From Rubrivivax sp. (GTDB lineage Bacteria > Pseudomonadota > Gammaproteobacteria > Burkholderiales > Burkholderiaceae_C): a stretch of 48,364 nucleotides of DNA. The DNA lies in assembly GCA_022842595.1 (NCBI GenBank), contig JALHPF010000039.1, forward strand, positions 1 through 48,364, read 5' to 3'. Positions 26,342 to 33,929 of the stretch are shown here, piece by piece. Made by a program: the position numbers and the translations under genes. The notes beneath the pieces are model-generated. The model was not told the origin of the DNA. It saw only the letters and a list, made by a program, of their open reading frames with translations, and did not search any database. The stretch's first letter is position 1. The number at the start of each line of letters is the position of its first letter.

Positions 26342-27004
26342 ATGCTACCGACTACCCCTGCCGCCCTGGCCTTCGCCAACACCCTGGCACCGCGCACGCC
26401 AGCGCTGCGCGTGCCCGAGCCGGCGCAGGTGCTGCAGCATCTGGCGGCGCTGACGCAGTTGCTGACACCCTGGGACCTGCAGGCCCTGGGAATCTGGCCC
26501 GACGCCTCGGCCCGCAGCGGCATGCGCCGGGTTCGCGCCAGCGACGGCTGCGGCCTGCCCGACGGCCAGCTCAGCGTGCATGAATCGCCGGCCGGCAGCC
26601 ACCGCGCGCTGATCTGGTCGCCCGGCACAGACCCCTGGTGCCTGGTGTGGGTCGACGGCCAGGCGCTCGACGTGCCGGTGCGCGCCGACGGCCGGCCACT
26701 GACCCTGCTGCCAGGTCACTGGGCGGGCGAAGACTTCTTCTGTCTCGAAACCCAGCTTGACGAAGCGGCATTCGGGCAGGAAGACGGCACGCCGGCCAGC
26801 GGCCAGGCCGCGCAGCACGGCCTGTGGGTGGGCCAGGTGTCGACCGGGCTGCACTGGCAGCTGCACCCCGCCGCCGACGAGCACTGGCCGTCGCCCTGGG
26901 CGCGCTGGGTGGCCGGCACGGGGCTGCGCGTCTGGGCCGACAGCCGCCTGCAAGGCGCCGCCCCGGCGCGCGAACTCGTGCTGGAAGCGCAGCGGCGGCC
27001 ATGA
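26342..27004 (+). CDS. Unknown cytoplasmic protein, first gene of the GNAT operon
   Basis: A 220-residue protein that I cannot assign, with no signal or membrane segment. It is Trp-rich (for example WAGEDFFCLETQLDEAAFGQ, then GLHWQLHPAADEHWPSPWAR) and suggests a compact beta-rich fold. ATG 26342 is the first good start after the predicted RNA start, but no ribosome site is visible; GTG 26318 is an alternative. It overlaps the acetyltransferase gene by ATGA, so the two products are probably made in equal amounts and may work together. Confidence 0.6.
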   Translation: MLPTTPAALAFANTLAPRTPALRVPEPAQVLQHLAALTQLLTPWDLQALGIWPDASARSGMRRVRASDGCGLPDGQLSVHESPAGSHRALIWSPGTDPWCLVWVDGQALDVPVRADGRPLTLLPGHWAGEDFFCLETQLDEAAFGQEDGTPASGQAAQHGLWVGQVSTGLHWQLHPAADEHWPSPWARWVAGTGLRVWADSRLQGAAPARELVLEAQRRP

Positions 27005-27717
27005 CCGTCGCCGAATGGGTCTGCGAAACACCGCGGCTGCGCATGCGCCGCTTCCAGGGCAGCGACCATGGCCAGTTGCTGGCCATGCACCGTGAACCGC
27101 GGCTGCGCGAGCTGTTGGTCGACGACTTTGACCTCGACCGCCCCGAGCGCGCCTGGCAGTTCCTGGCGGGCCTGGCCGATCTGCAGGAACGCCACCCGGG
27201 CCTGGGCATCTGGCACACCGAACGCTGGCAGGCCCCGGAGGCCGCGGTTCTGGCCGAAGCAGAAGCCGCAGTGCGGCACGGCGAGATCTCGGCAGAAGCC
27301 CTGCAATGGCTGCAGGCTGGTGAATGGCACTTCTGTGGCTGGTTCAATTTGATGCCGATGCCCGAAGACCCGCAGCGCGTGGAAATCGGCTGCCGGCTGC
27401 TGCCTTCGGCCTGGGGCACGGGCCTGGTGCTCGACGGCGGCGAGGCGCTGCTTGCGCAGGCCTTCGGGCCCCTGCAGCTGGACGAGGTGTGGGCCGTGTG
27501 CCACCCTCGGCACCGCTCTGTGCATGCGGTCCTGGCCACGCTGGGTTTCGCGCCGCTGGGGCTGCAGACTTACTGCGGCGGCATCGCATCGCACCACCGC
27601 CTGAAGGCGGCCGACTGGGCCGGGGTGCAGGAACAGCCGCGCCGCCAGCGCCAGCGCCTGGCCACGCAGGCCCTGCGGACCCAGCAGGCGCCGGCCGCCT
27701 TCGAAGCGCTGGTCTGA
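27001..27717 (+). CDS. GNAT-family N-acetyltransferase (RimJ/RimL type)
   Basis: A 238-residue protein with the RimJ-like start ETPRLRMRRFQGSDHGQLLA and the acetyl-CoA-binding core: VEIGCRLLPSAWGTGLVLDG, then DEVWAVCHPRHRSVHAVLAT and LGFAPLG. A divergent insertion (about residues 60-105) replaces part of the usual beta strands. There is no export signal. It could modify a T3SS component, a cargo protein or a small metabolite; the sequence does not say which. Co-transcribed with the 26342 gene from a box promoter. Confidence 0.85.
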   Translation: MTVAEWVCETPRLRMRRFQGSDHGQLLAMHREPRLRELLVDDFDLDRPERAWQFLAGLADLQERHPGLGIWHTERWQAPEAAVLAEAEAAVRHGEISAEALQWLQAGEWHFCGWFNLMPMPEDPQRVEIGCRLLPSAWGTGLVLDGGEALLAQAFGPLQLDEVWAVCHPRHRSVHAVLATLGFAPLGLQTYCGGIASHHRLKAADWAGVQEQPRRQRQRLATQALRTQQAPAAFEALV

Positions 27718-27735
27718 TTGCATTCAGACACACCC

Positions 27736-27784
27736 GCCCCGGGGCCGATCCCAGGTTGCCAGTGGCGGGTGGGCGCTGTGAACT
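27736..27784 (+). promoter_or_regulatory. Island box promoter (sctP-kinase operon)
   Basis: Box GCCCCGGG-GCCGAT-CCCAGGTT at 27736-27757, 23 bases after its CCCAGG core, then TGAACT at 27779-27784. Predicted RNA start is near 27791, leaving only about eight bases before the ATG at 27799, so the message would be almost leaderless. Confidence 0.6.
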
Positions 27785-27798
27785 CCAGGCCTGCCGCC

Positions 27799-28461
27799 AT
27801 GACGACCACCCCATCCGCCGCCCCTGCCTCGCCACCTGCTCGCACAAGCCTGCATGAACGTGAGGGCCAGCCCCGCCCGCCGGCTGACCCGGCCTTGCGC
27901 CAGGCCTTCGAACAAGCCCTGGCGCGCAGGCCGAAAACGGGCTCCGAAGACGAAGCCCTTGCAGTGCCGGCAGGCCAGCCCCTTCCAGCGGCCGCGCAGT
28001 GGCCCGGCAGCGACATGGCCGGCCGCACTGGAGCCGACCTGCTGCTATTCGTCAGCAGCCAACCGGTCTTGGCCCCGGCACCCCAGGCAGCGCAGGCATC
28101 GGCGGCTGGGGGTGGCAGCCCGGTACACGCCGGTGGCCAAGCGCTTCCCATGCCGGCGGCACTGGCCGCCACCCTGTCGGCGCTGGCCATGCCCGCGTCA
28201 CCCGAAGGTGTTCAGCACTGGCAGTTCAGCTTTTCGCAGCCAGGCTCGGCGCTCAGCGGCGTGGCTCTGACCGCACAGCCCGACGCCCCCTGGCAGCTGC
28301 AGCTGCAGCTGCCGGTCCATGCGCGGGACCGCGGCGCGCTCGACGCCCGGCTCGGCGAACTGCGGCAGCGCCTGGCCGGGCGCGGCGCGCACATCGGAGA
28401 TATCGAATTTCATTCGCCGCTCGACGCCTTCGAAACCCCTGACCGCCCAGACCGCCGATGA
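27799..28461 (+). CDS. sctP: Probable needle-length regulator SctP (HpaP/FliK-like)
   Basis: A 220-residue protein with a disordered Pro/Ala-rich N-terminal half and a folded C-terminal domain (about 145-215): HWQFSFSQPGSALSGVALTA, then PWQLQLQLPVHA and LDARLGELRQRLAGRGAHIG. This shape (flexible N-terminus, C-terminal switch domain of alternating strands and a helix) fits the SctP/HpaP/FliK group, which sets needle length and triggers the SctU switch. No other island gene fits better. ATG 27799 lies eight bases after the predicted RNA start. It overlaps the next gene by ATGA. Confidence 0.55.
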   Translation: MTTTPSAAPASPPARTSLHEREGQPRPPADPALRQAFEQALARRPKTGSEDEALAVPAGQPLPAAAQWPGSDMAGRTGADLLLFVSSQPVLAPAPQAAQASAAGGGSPVHAGGQALPMPAALAATLSALAMPASPEGVQHWQFSFSQPGSALSGVALTAQPDAPWQLQLQLPVHARDRGALDARLGELRQRLAGRGAHIGDIEFHSPLDAFETPDRPDRR

Positions 28462-29132
28462 ACCCGACCGACACCCCGACGATCAGCAACGCCGCGCAGC
28501 CACTGGCTCGTGAACTCTCGCAACTGGTGCACAGCACCATGGCCAAGACACTGCGCGAAGCCGCCGCCGCTGACAACAAGCAGCCCCGCCTGCGAACGCC
28601 GCGGGCCCAGCAGAGTGCTGGCGCTGCGGCCGTGGGGCCGGGCGTTCAGACTCTGGCCGCTCTGCACCCCGGTGGCGCTGCTGGCCGACAGGAAGCGCAG
28701 GCGCTCTACACACGCTGCCTGCAGCATTACCGCCGGCATGTGCAGCCGCAGCTCGAGGGCGGCGTTCAGGCCCAGGACGACATCGGCATCGCAGCGGCCT
28801 TCTTCGTGCTGGCCAACCTGGGCGCGTGCCAAGAGGTGGAGCCCGACGTCGCGGCCCTGCCCGCCGTCGAACGACAGCTGCGCAGCCTGCTGGCGCAAAC
28901 GGCCGCGTGGCGTCAGCTGGCCAGCACCGAGCGGCAGTCGCTGTTCGAACAGTTCGCACTGCTGGGGGTGCTGGTGAACGAATCCCGCGTCGCGGCACAG
29001 AAACAGGGCGCTGAAGCGCGCGCCCATGTTCAGCAAGCGGCGCGGGGCTATCTGCAGCAGCTGCTGGGCCTGTCGCCCGACCGGCTGAGTGCCTCAGCCC
29101 AGGGCCTGGTCGTGGCCGACAAGGTGCATTGA
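28458..29132 (+). CDS. Cytoplasmic or T3-secreted paralogue of the exported protein at 22800
   Basis: A 224-residue helical protein without a signal peptide. Its C-terminal 120 residues share a pattern with the exported 22800 protein (FEQFALLGVLVN, ARGYLQQLLGLSPDRLSA, QGLVV). The N-terminus MNPTDTPTISNAAQPLAREL is Thr/Asn/Ser-rich, which would suit a type III substrate. It overlaps sctP by ATGA and is followed by another unknown and the histidine kinase. The function is unknown. The different N-termini suggest that the two family members use different export routes. Confidence 0.68.
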   Translation: MNPTDTPTISNAAQPLARELSQLVHSTMAKTLREAAAADNKQPRLRTPRAQQSAGAAAVGPGVQTLAALHPGGAAGRQEAQALYTRCLQHYRRHVQPQLEGGVQAQDDIGIAAAFFVLANLGACQEVEPDVAALPAVERQLRSLLAQTAAWRQLASTERQSLFEQFALLGVLVNESRVAAQKQGAEARAHVQQAARGYLQQLLGLSPDRLSASAQGLVVADKVH

Positions 29133-29147
29133 GCCCAGGCCGCTGAA

Positions 29148-30239
29148 TTGGACTTCCGCGTTGCTCCCGTTTCTGCGGTGCCCGGCCAGGGCCCGATGGC
29201 CGGGCCGACGGCGGGCCTGGCTGCAGCGCTGGCCACCCTGGCGGCCACACCGGCCGCGGAACATGGCAGCAGCGCCATCCTGGCCGGGCTGAACAGCCCG
29301 CTGGCCAGCGCCGGGCTGATGCCGACGATGGCGGTCGAAGAAGCCGCCCTGACCCCCGCCAAACTTGCCCACCCATCGACAGCGGAAACCCAGGCACCAG
29401 CCTGGCAGGGCCTGCTCGGTGCCGCATCCGGCCTCGCGGGCCTTGCCAACCCCGGCGCGCAAGCAGCGATGCCCGGTGCGAGCGAAACTCCCGCGGCGCC
29501 ACAAGCCGAATCCACCCGTGCCGGGCAGCCGGCCGCCAACCACGCGCAGGCCGAAGCCGCAGCCACACAACCGCTGGCACCGGCCTGGATCACGGCGCTG
29601 CATACGCCAGAAGTCCGTGTCGGGCCCTGGCCGCGGCCCCACGGCCAACAGCGCCAGGATGGACATCCACCCGAAGCCCGGGATGAAGGCGAAGAAACCG
29701 ACACCGAGGCGGCACAAGGCAACGCGTCAACCCAGGCCCCTGAAACCCCGGCGGATGACAGGGCGCCGCCGCCTTGGCCGGGCGAGTTGCACGCCCAGCT
29801 GCCCGCTGAAGCCCAGGCCGAGCTGGCTCGCTACCGCAGCGTGCTGGTGGTGGCGCCGCCTGGCCCGGGGCAGCGCGGTCTGCAGTTGGTGTGTGTGGGT
29901 TTCGACAGCCGGGCGCGACCGGTCTGCCACCGCTGGGCCGTGCGTGGCGCCGCGGCCGCCACCGACCCTGGCCGCGAGTGGCGGCTGTGGCGGGTGCGCC
30001 GTGAAGGCGACGACGGCCAGCGCCCGGTGCTGAGTGCACGTGCGGCGGTACCCGGGCAAGCCTTGGCCGGCGGCCTGGTTCTGCGCGCCACGGCCACCGT
30101 GCTGCCAGCACCGCTGCGCCCGGCCCACCACGCCTGGCTCGATGTGCTGGAACCGCAGCGGCTGTGGCGTGACCTGGGTTCACAGTGGACGCTGTTGCTG
30201 GCGTGGAGCCCGCAGGCCTTGCCGCTGGGCCGCGCATGA
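29148..30239 (+). CDS. Unknown Ala/Pro-rich protein upstream of the kinase
   Basis: A 363-residue protein that I do not recognise. Residues 1-210 are low-complexity Ala/Pro/Gly/Glu with many potential disorder segments. Residues 215-363 form a compact domain (YRSVLVVAPPGPGQRGLQLV, then RPVCHRWAVRG and HAWLDVLEPQRLWRDLGSQW). There is no Sec signal or membrane segment. The long disordered N-terminus would also fit a FliK/SctP-type ruler, so it competes weakly with the 27799 gene for that role. The start is TTG 29148 or ATG 29196; neither has a strong ribosome site. It overlaps the kinase gene by ATGA. Confidence 0.6.
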   Translation: MDFRVAPVSAVPGQGPMAGPTAGLAAALATLAATPAAEHGSSAILAGLNSPLASAGLMPTMAVEEAALTPAKLAHPSTAETQAPAWQGLLGAASGLAGLANPGAQAAMPGASETPAAPQAESTRAGQPAANHAQAEAAATQPLAPAWITALHTPEVRVGPWPRPHGQQRQDGHPPEARDEGEETDTEAAQGNASTQAPETPADDRAPPPWPGELHAQLPAEAQAELARYRSVLVVAPPGPGQRGLQLVCVGFDSRARPVCHRWAVRGAAAATDPGREWRLWRVRREGDDGQRPVLSARAAVPGQALAGGLVLRATATVLPAPLRPAHHAWLDVLEPQRLWRDLGSQWTLLLAWSPQALPLGRA

Positions 30240-31105
30240 ACGCCGATGAACCGATCATGAGCCGGACATTGCCGAAGGCCCTGTCGGCGGACGCGCGCCA
30301 GGCCGGCACGAAAAACGCTGCAGCCGCGGCCGACGACATCGCACTGGCCTTGGCCCGCCACCTGCGCGACCGCGAGGAACTGCTGTTCACGTCGCGCAGC
30401 ATCAGCATTGGCGAGATGGCCAGCACGCTGGCCCACGAGATCAATCAGCCGGTGGGCACCATCGTCAACGTGCTCCGGGGGGTGTCGGCGCGGCTGGCGC
30501 GCTTGCCGGTGGCGGCCGAGCACCAGGCGCAGCTCGACGACCTGCACCAGGGTCTGAAACTGGCGCTGGACCAGGCCCAGTTCGCCGGCCGCATCGTCGG
30601 CCGCATCCGCGAATTCACGCAGGCTCGCCAGCCCGAACACAAGCCGCTTGATCTGCGCGCGCTGGCGCTGGAATGCGTGGCGCTGCTCGACTGGGAATTC
30701 ACTCGCCAGGGCGTGCCGGTGGCCACCGAGATGCCAGTGCCTTTCTGGGTGGTTGGCGACACGGTGATGCTTCAGCAGGTGGTGGTGAACCTGCTGCGCA
30801 ACGCGCTGCAGGCGCACCGCGGCCTGCCGGCACAGCAGGCACAGGTGGTGTTGCGGCTGCAGGCGCTGGGTGAGGCCGAGGTCGAGCTGGCCATCGTCGA
30901 CCAGGGCTGTGGCATCAGCGGCAGTGCTGAAGGCAAGCTGTTCGTGCCTTTCCAGTCGAGTAAACCCGACGGCATGGGTATCGGCCTGAACATCTGCCGC
31001 AGCTTCGTCGAACTGCACCAGGGCCGGCTCTGGTTCACCCACAACCCGGCGCCACCGGGCGGCTGCACCTTCCACTTGGCGCTGCGCACGACGGCGGCCG
31101 GCTGA
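30236..31105 (+). CDS. Soluble histidine kinase without a sensor domain (FixL/NtrB class)
   Basis: A 289-residue kinase. The H-box is SIGEMASTLAHEINQPVGTI with H67. The N-box is QVVVNLLRNALQAH (N189). G-boxes are VDQGCGISG and DGMGIGLNICRSF. The roughly 55 residues before the H-box form a charged helix with no PAS, GAF or membrane segment, so it has no recognisable sensor. It is the last gene of the box-driven sctP operon and the only kinase in the window. It is the likely partner of the FixJ-type regulator at 16735. The signal may be a protein contact, for example the state of the secretion machine, which is inference. Confidence 0.9.
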   Translation: MNADEPIMSRTLPKALSADARQAGTKNAAAAADDIALALARHLRDREELLFTSRSISIGEMASTLAHEINQPVGTIVNVLRGVSARLARLPVAAEHQAQLDDLHQGLKLALDQAQFAGRIVGRIREFTQARQPEHKPLDLRALALECVALLDWEFTRQGVPVATEMPVPFWVVGDTVMLQQVVVNLLRNALQAHRGLPAQQAQVVLRLQALGEAEVELAIVDQGCGISGSAEGKLFVPFQSSKPDGMGIGLNICRSFVELHQGRLWFTHNPAPPGGCTFHLALRTTAAG

Positions 31106-31126
31106 GGCCGTGCCGGGCAGGCCTTG

Positions 31127-31783
31127 TCAGCGCACGCCTGGCGCCCAACCCGGCCCGGTCCAGGCTGATGCCACACCGGTGGCACCGCTGGGCGTGGCCT
31201 GGCGGGCCGCCCGCAGGAAAGCGTCGACCGGCACCGCCGGCGCCACGCCGGCCTGCCAGGCCTGCACAAGAGCGCTGAGTACGGCCCGGTCGTGACGCGA
31301 CCATGTGCCTTCCAGCGGGTCGGCAGCGGCGGCCGAGAGCCGCGCCCGGTACAGCGCATGCGCCTGGCTGTCGTGTGCCACGAGGCCCAGCAAGGCACGC
31401 GCCGACTGGTCGAAGCCGTTGGCTGACAGGGTGTCGCTGCTGCCCGGGTGCAGATACCAGGCGCAGAGAAATTCGATGGGGCCCTGCTGGCGCGTTGCCG
31501 CGCCGGCTGCTGCGCCCCAGGCCGTCTGCCGCCCCGAAGGCAGGCGGCCGCTGGCCAGTGCTTGCGTGAGCGTGGCGGCCACGGCCTGCTGGGCCAGCGG
31601 TTCGCCATGTTCACCCACCAGGCACAGCACACGCAGGAAGGCGGGGTAAAGCTGGTCGCCCAGGCCCAGGCACAACTGTTCGAGCCAGCGCACCCGCTCG
31701 GCAGCAGGCAAGGTGCAGCAGCCTTCGATCAGCGTCTGCGCGGCGCCCCACCAGTCGGGCGGATGTCTCGGCACTGCGGTCAC
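31127..31783 (-). CDS. Unknown helical protein, second gene of the 32045 unit
   Basis: A 218-residue soluble protein that I do not recognise. It is helix-rich with paired Trp at the start (PPDWWGAAQTLIEGC), then ERVRWLEQLCLGLGDQLYPA, QAVAATLTQALASGRLPSG and DPLEGTWSRHDRAVLSALVQ. GTG 31783 is used as start because it is the first suitable codon after the 80-residue gene (19-base gap); no ribosome site is evident. It could be a chaperone, a regulator or a gatekeeper-like protein, but no motif settles this. Confidence 0.6.
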   Translation of the reverse strand: MTAVPRHPPDWWGAAQTLIEGCCTLPAAERVRWLEQLCLGLGDQLYPAFLRVLCLVGEHGEPLAQQAVAATLTQALASGRLPSGRQTAWGAAAGAATRQQGPIEFLCAWYLHPGSSDTLSANGFDQSARALLGLVAHDSQAHALYRARLSAAAADPLEGTWSRHDRAVLSALVQAWQAGVAPAVPVDAFLRAARQATPSGATGVASAWTGPGWAPGVR

Positions 31784-31802
31784 GCGGTCGTCGGACGGGC
31801 GT

Positions 31803-32045
31803 TCAGGCTGAATCGGGCACCAGGCAACCCAGGAAGCGCTGGCACAACGCCTGCGCATCACCCATGGCGGCCTGAACGGGTGCACGCAGCACCTGCGAGC
31901 CTCCGACCAGCGGTTCGTTGAACCAGGCCGCCGCCTGCCGGCCGGCCGCGCTGTCTGTGGCGGCCAGGGTCGGGGCCGTGGGCCAGCCCGCCGGGCCCAG
32001 ACCAGCGCCACGCAGCGCAAGGTGGGTGGGTGACAAGGAACTCAT
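31803..32045 (-). CDS. Small unknown protein, possibly translated from a leaderless message
   Basis: An 80-residue protein, MSSLSPTHLALRGAGLGPAG to CQRFLGCLVPDSA, with no signal and no known domain. The N-terminus is Ser/Thr/Gly-rich. The ATG at 32045 lies about one base after the RNA start predicted from the box promoter (-10 TATCCT at 32053-32058), and there is no ribosome site. It may be a small T3SS substrate, chaperone or regulator, co-transcribed with the 218-residue gene. Confidence 0.58.
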   Translation of the reverse strand: MSSLSPTHLALRGAGLGPAGWPTAPTLAATDSAAGRQAAAWFNEPLVGGSQVLRAPVQAAMGDAQALCQRFLGCLVPDSA

Positions 32046-32052
32046 GGGTTGC

Positions 32053-32101
32053 AGGATAGGCGCTTGCAAACGCCGCCGCTACTGAGGATCGATCCTAGGG
32101 T
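32053..32101 (-). promoter_or_regulatory. Island box promoter (80-residue gene)
   Basis: Minus strand: box ACCCTAGG-ATCGAT-CCTCAGTA at 32080-32101, 23 bases after its CCTCAG core, then TATCCT at 32053-32058, the best -10 of the set. Predicted RNA start is at about 32046, next to the ATG. It begins 14 bases after the end of sctT, so this unit is separate from sctQRST. Confidence 0.65.
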
Positions 32102-32115
32102 CGCCGGTCCGGATG

Positions 32116-32913
32116 TCAACGCGGCACCCAGGCCTGCAGCGCCGGCAGCAGCCCGGCAATGCCGGCTTCGATCTGGTCTTCCATCGCCGTCACCAGGGGC
32201 ACGAACAGCACCAGCCACACCAGCGTGGCGGCCAGGCCCTTGATCGACATCGACACCGAGATCAGGTTGAGCTGCGGCGCATAGCGGTTCACCAGACCCA
32301 GCGCCAGGTCGACGACATACAGCACCAGGATGCACGGCGCGGCCAGCATCAGTGACAGCACGGCGAAGCTGGCAAAGGCAGCTTCGAACACGGCCAGGGT
32401 GTCGCGCGGCAAGGCCAGGCCAGGGTTGGCCAGCGGCCAGAGCGCAAAGCTTTGCACCAGCACCGCCACGAACATCATGAAGCCACCACCAGCCATGAAG
32501 ATGAACATCGCCAGCCGCGACAGCAGCGCGCCCGACAGCGATGTCTGGTGGCCGGACATCGGGTCCAGCACCTGCGCCATGGTGGCACCGACCTTGGTGT
32601 CGACGATCTGACCGGCCGTTTCGAAAGCCCACAGCACCGCGCCCAGCAGCACGCCGAAGCCCAGACCGAGCAGGGCCTCGCGACCGAAGAGCTGCAGCCA
32701 TTGAGCGGGTGTCCAGTCCTGCACCGGCAGGACGGGCTGCACGGCCAGCGTGACGATGGCCAGGCCGACGAAGATGGCATTGCGCACCATCGCCGGCACG
32801 GTTTCTGGTGCGAAGATGGGGAGCAGCAGGAAGGCCACCGCGAAACGCGTGCAGGCCAGACCGACGAGCAAGGCCCGGTCACCCAGGCTGGAAATGGCGG
32901 CCAGGGCTTCCAT
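32116..32913 (-). CDS. sctT: Type III export gate protein SctT
   Basis: SctT (FliR/HrcT family) is part of the SctRST export gate. The protein has 265 residues with six to eight membrane segments. Family features include the N-terminal ACTRFAVAFLLLPIFAPETV, FGREALLGLGFGVLLGAVLW and the core QIVDTKVGATMAQVLDPMSG. It is the last gene of the sctQRST run, nine bases after sctS. Confidence 0.96.
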   Translation of the reverse strand: MEALAAISSLGDRALLVGLACTRFAVAFLLLPIFAPETVPAMVRNAIFVGLAIVTLAVQPVLPVQDWTPAQWLQLFGREALLGLGFGVLLGAVLWAFETAGQIVDTKVGATMAQVLDPMSGHQTSLSGALLSRLAMFIFMAGGGFMMFVAVLVQSFALWPLANPGLALPRDTLAVFEAAFASFAVLSLMLAAPCILVLYVVDLALGLVNRYAPQLNLISVSMSIKGLAATLVWLVLFVPLVTAMEDQIEAGIAGLLPALQAWVPR

Positions 32914-32922
32914 CGGGCGCGC

Positions 32923-33198
32923 TCAGCGGCTGCCGACGATGCGCGGGAAGTCGCTGAACAGCCGGTCGCTGAACTGCAGCAGCGTGCCGCCCAGCAGTGA
33001 CGCCGTGGCGAAGAGCGTGAGCACGATCGCCAGCAGTTTCAGCGCGTATTGGAAGGTCTGCTCCTGGATCTGGGTGGCCGCCTGCAGGATGGCCACCAGC
33101 AGCCCCACGAGTGCCGCCACCAGCACCGGCGGCGCCGACAGCAGCAGCACCAGCCACAGGGCCTGCAGCGTCAGTTGCATGGCTTCGCTGCCGGCCAT
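32923..33198 (-). CDS. sctS: Type III export gate protein SctS
   Basis: SctS (FliQ/HrcS family). The protein has 91 residues forming a two-helix membrane hairpin: ALWLVLLLSAPPVLVAALVG and LKLLAIVLTLFATASLLGG, separated by the conserved ILQAATQIQEQTF loop. The start at 33198 gives MAGSEAMQ; ATG 33180 would remove six residues and fits family length equally well. It lies between sctR (80-base gap) and sctT. Confidence 0.95.
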   Translation of the reverse strand: MAGSEAMQLTLQALWLVLLLSAPPVLVAALVGLLVAILQAATQIQEQTFQYALKLLAIVLTLFATASLLGGTLLQFSDRLFSDFPRIVGSR

Positions 33199-33278
33199 GT
33201 CAGGCCCCCCCGGCCGTTGCGAAGGGCCCGAGCATCCCCTCGCGGGGCAGCGAACAGCGCGAACCTGGGGGCAGCATG

Positions 33279-33929
33279 TCAGTAGGAGAGCACGAGACCA
33301 TGTGAGAGCTTCACCCAGCCGTCCACCAGCACGAACAGCAGCAACTTGAAAGGCAGCGACACCGTGGTCGGCGACAGCATCATCATGCCCAGCGCCATCA
33401 GGATGTTGCTGATGACGAGGTCGATGACGAGGAAGGGCAGGAAGATCAGGAAGCCGATCTGGAAGGCGATGGACAGCTCGCTGACGACGAACGCCGGCAC
33501 CACGACGATCAGGTCACGGTCGCTGATCAGCGCCGCCTGCGCCGGCGTCAGGCCCCGGCGCAGCGTCTCCAGGAAAAAGCGCCGCTCTTCAGGTGCCGAG
33601 TGCTTCAGCAGGAAATCGCGCAGCGGCTCCTTGGCCGCCGTGGCTGCGTCCATCAGGGCCTCGGTGCTGCTGCCGATGCGGTCGACCCGGCCGACGTTGT
33701 CGGCCATCTGCAGGCCCACCGGGTACATGACGTATATCGTCAGCACCAGGGCCATGCCGTTGAGCACGACGTTCGGCGGCACCTGCTGCAGGCCCAGCGC
33801 GTTGCGCAGCAGGCTGAGCACGACGATGATCTTCGTGAACGACGTCACCATGACGCCGACGAACGGCGCCAGCGCCAGCACGATGACGGTGATGAGCGCC
33901 GACGACGGCGTGAACTGGCTCAGGTCCAT
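33279..33929 (-). CDS. sctR: Type III export gate protein SctR
   Basis: SctR (FliP/HrcR family) is the main export gate subunit. The 216-residue protein has four membrane segments and shows APFVGVMVTSFTKIIVVLSL, RNALGLQQVPPNVVLNGMAL, VPAFVVSELSIAFQIGFLIF and NILMALGMMMLSPTTVSLPF, all diagnostic. The start at 33929 lies inside the end of sctQ (10-base overlap). The frame stays open upstream without similarity. Confidence 0.98.
   Translation of the reverse strand: MDLSQFTPSSALITVIVLALAPFVGVMVTSFTKIIVVLSLLRNALGLQQVPPNVVLNGMALVLTIYVMYPVGLQMADNVGRVDRIGSSTEALMDAATAAKEPLRDFLLKHSAPEERRFFLETLRRGLTPAQAALISDRDLIVVVPAFVVSELSIAFQIGFLIFLPFLVIDLVISNILMALGMMMLSPTTVSLPFKLLLFVLVDGWVKLSHGLVLSY

Noticed and set aside
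29148..30239. Calling the 363-residue Ala/Pro-rich protein SctP/FliK
   Set aside because: The disordered N-terminus fits, but its C-terminal domain lacks the strand-helix pattern seen in the 27799 protein; left as unknown.
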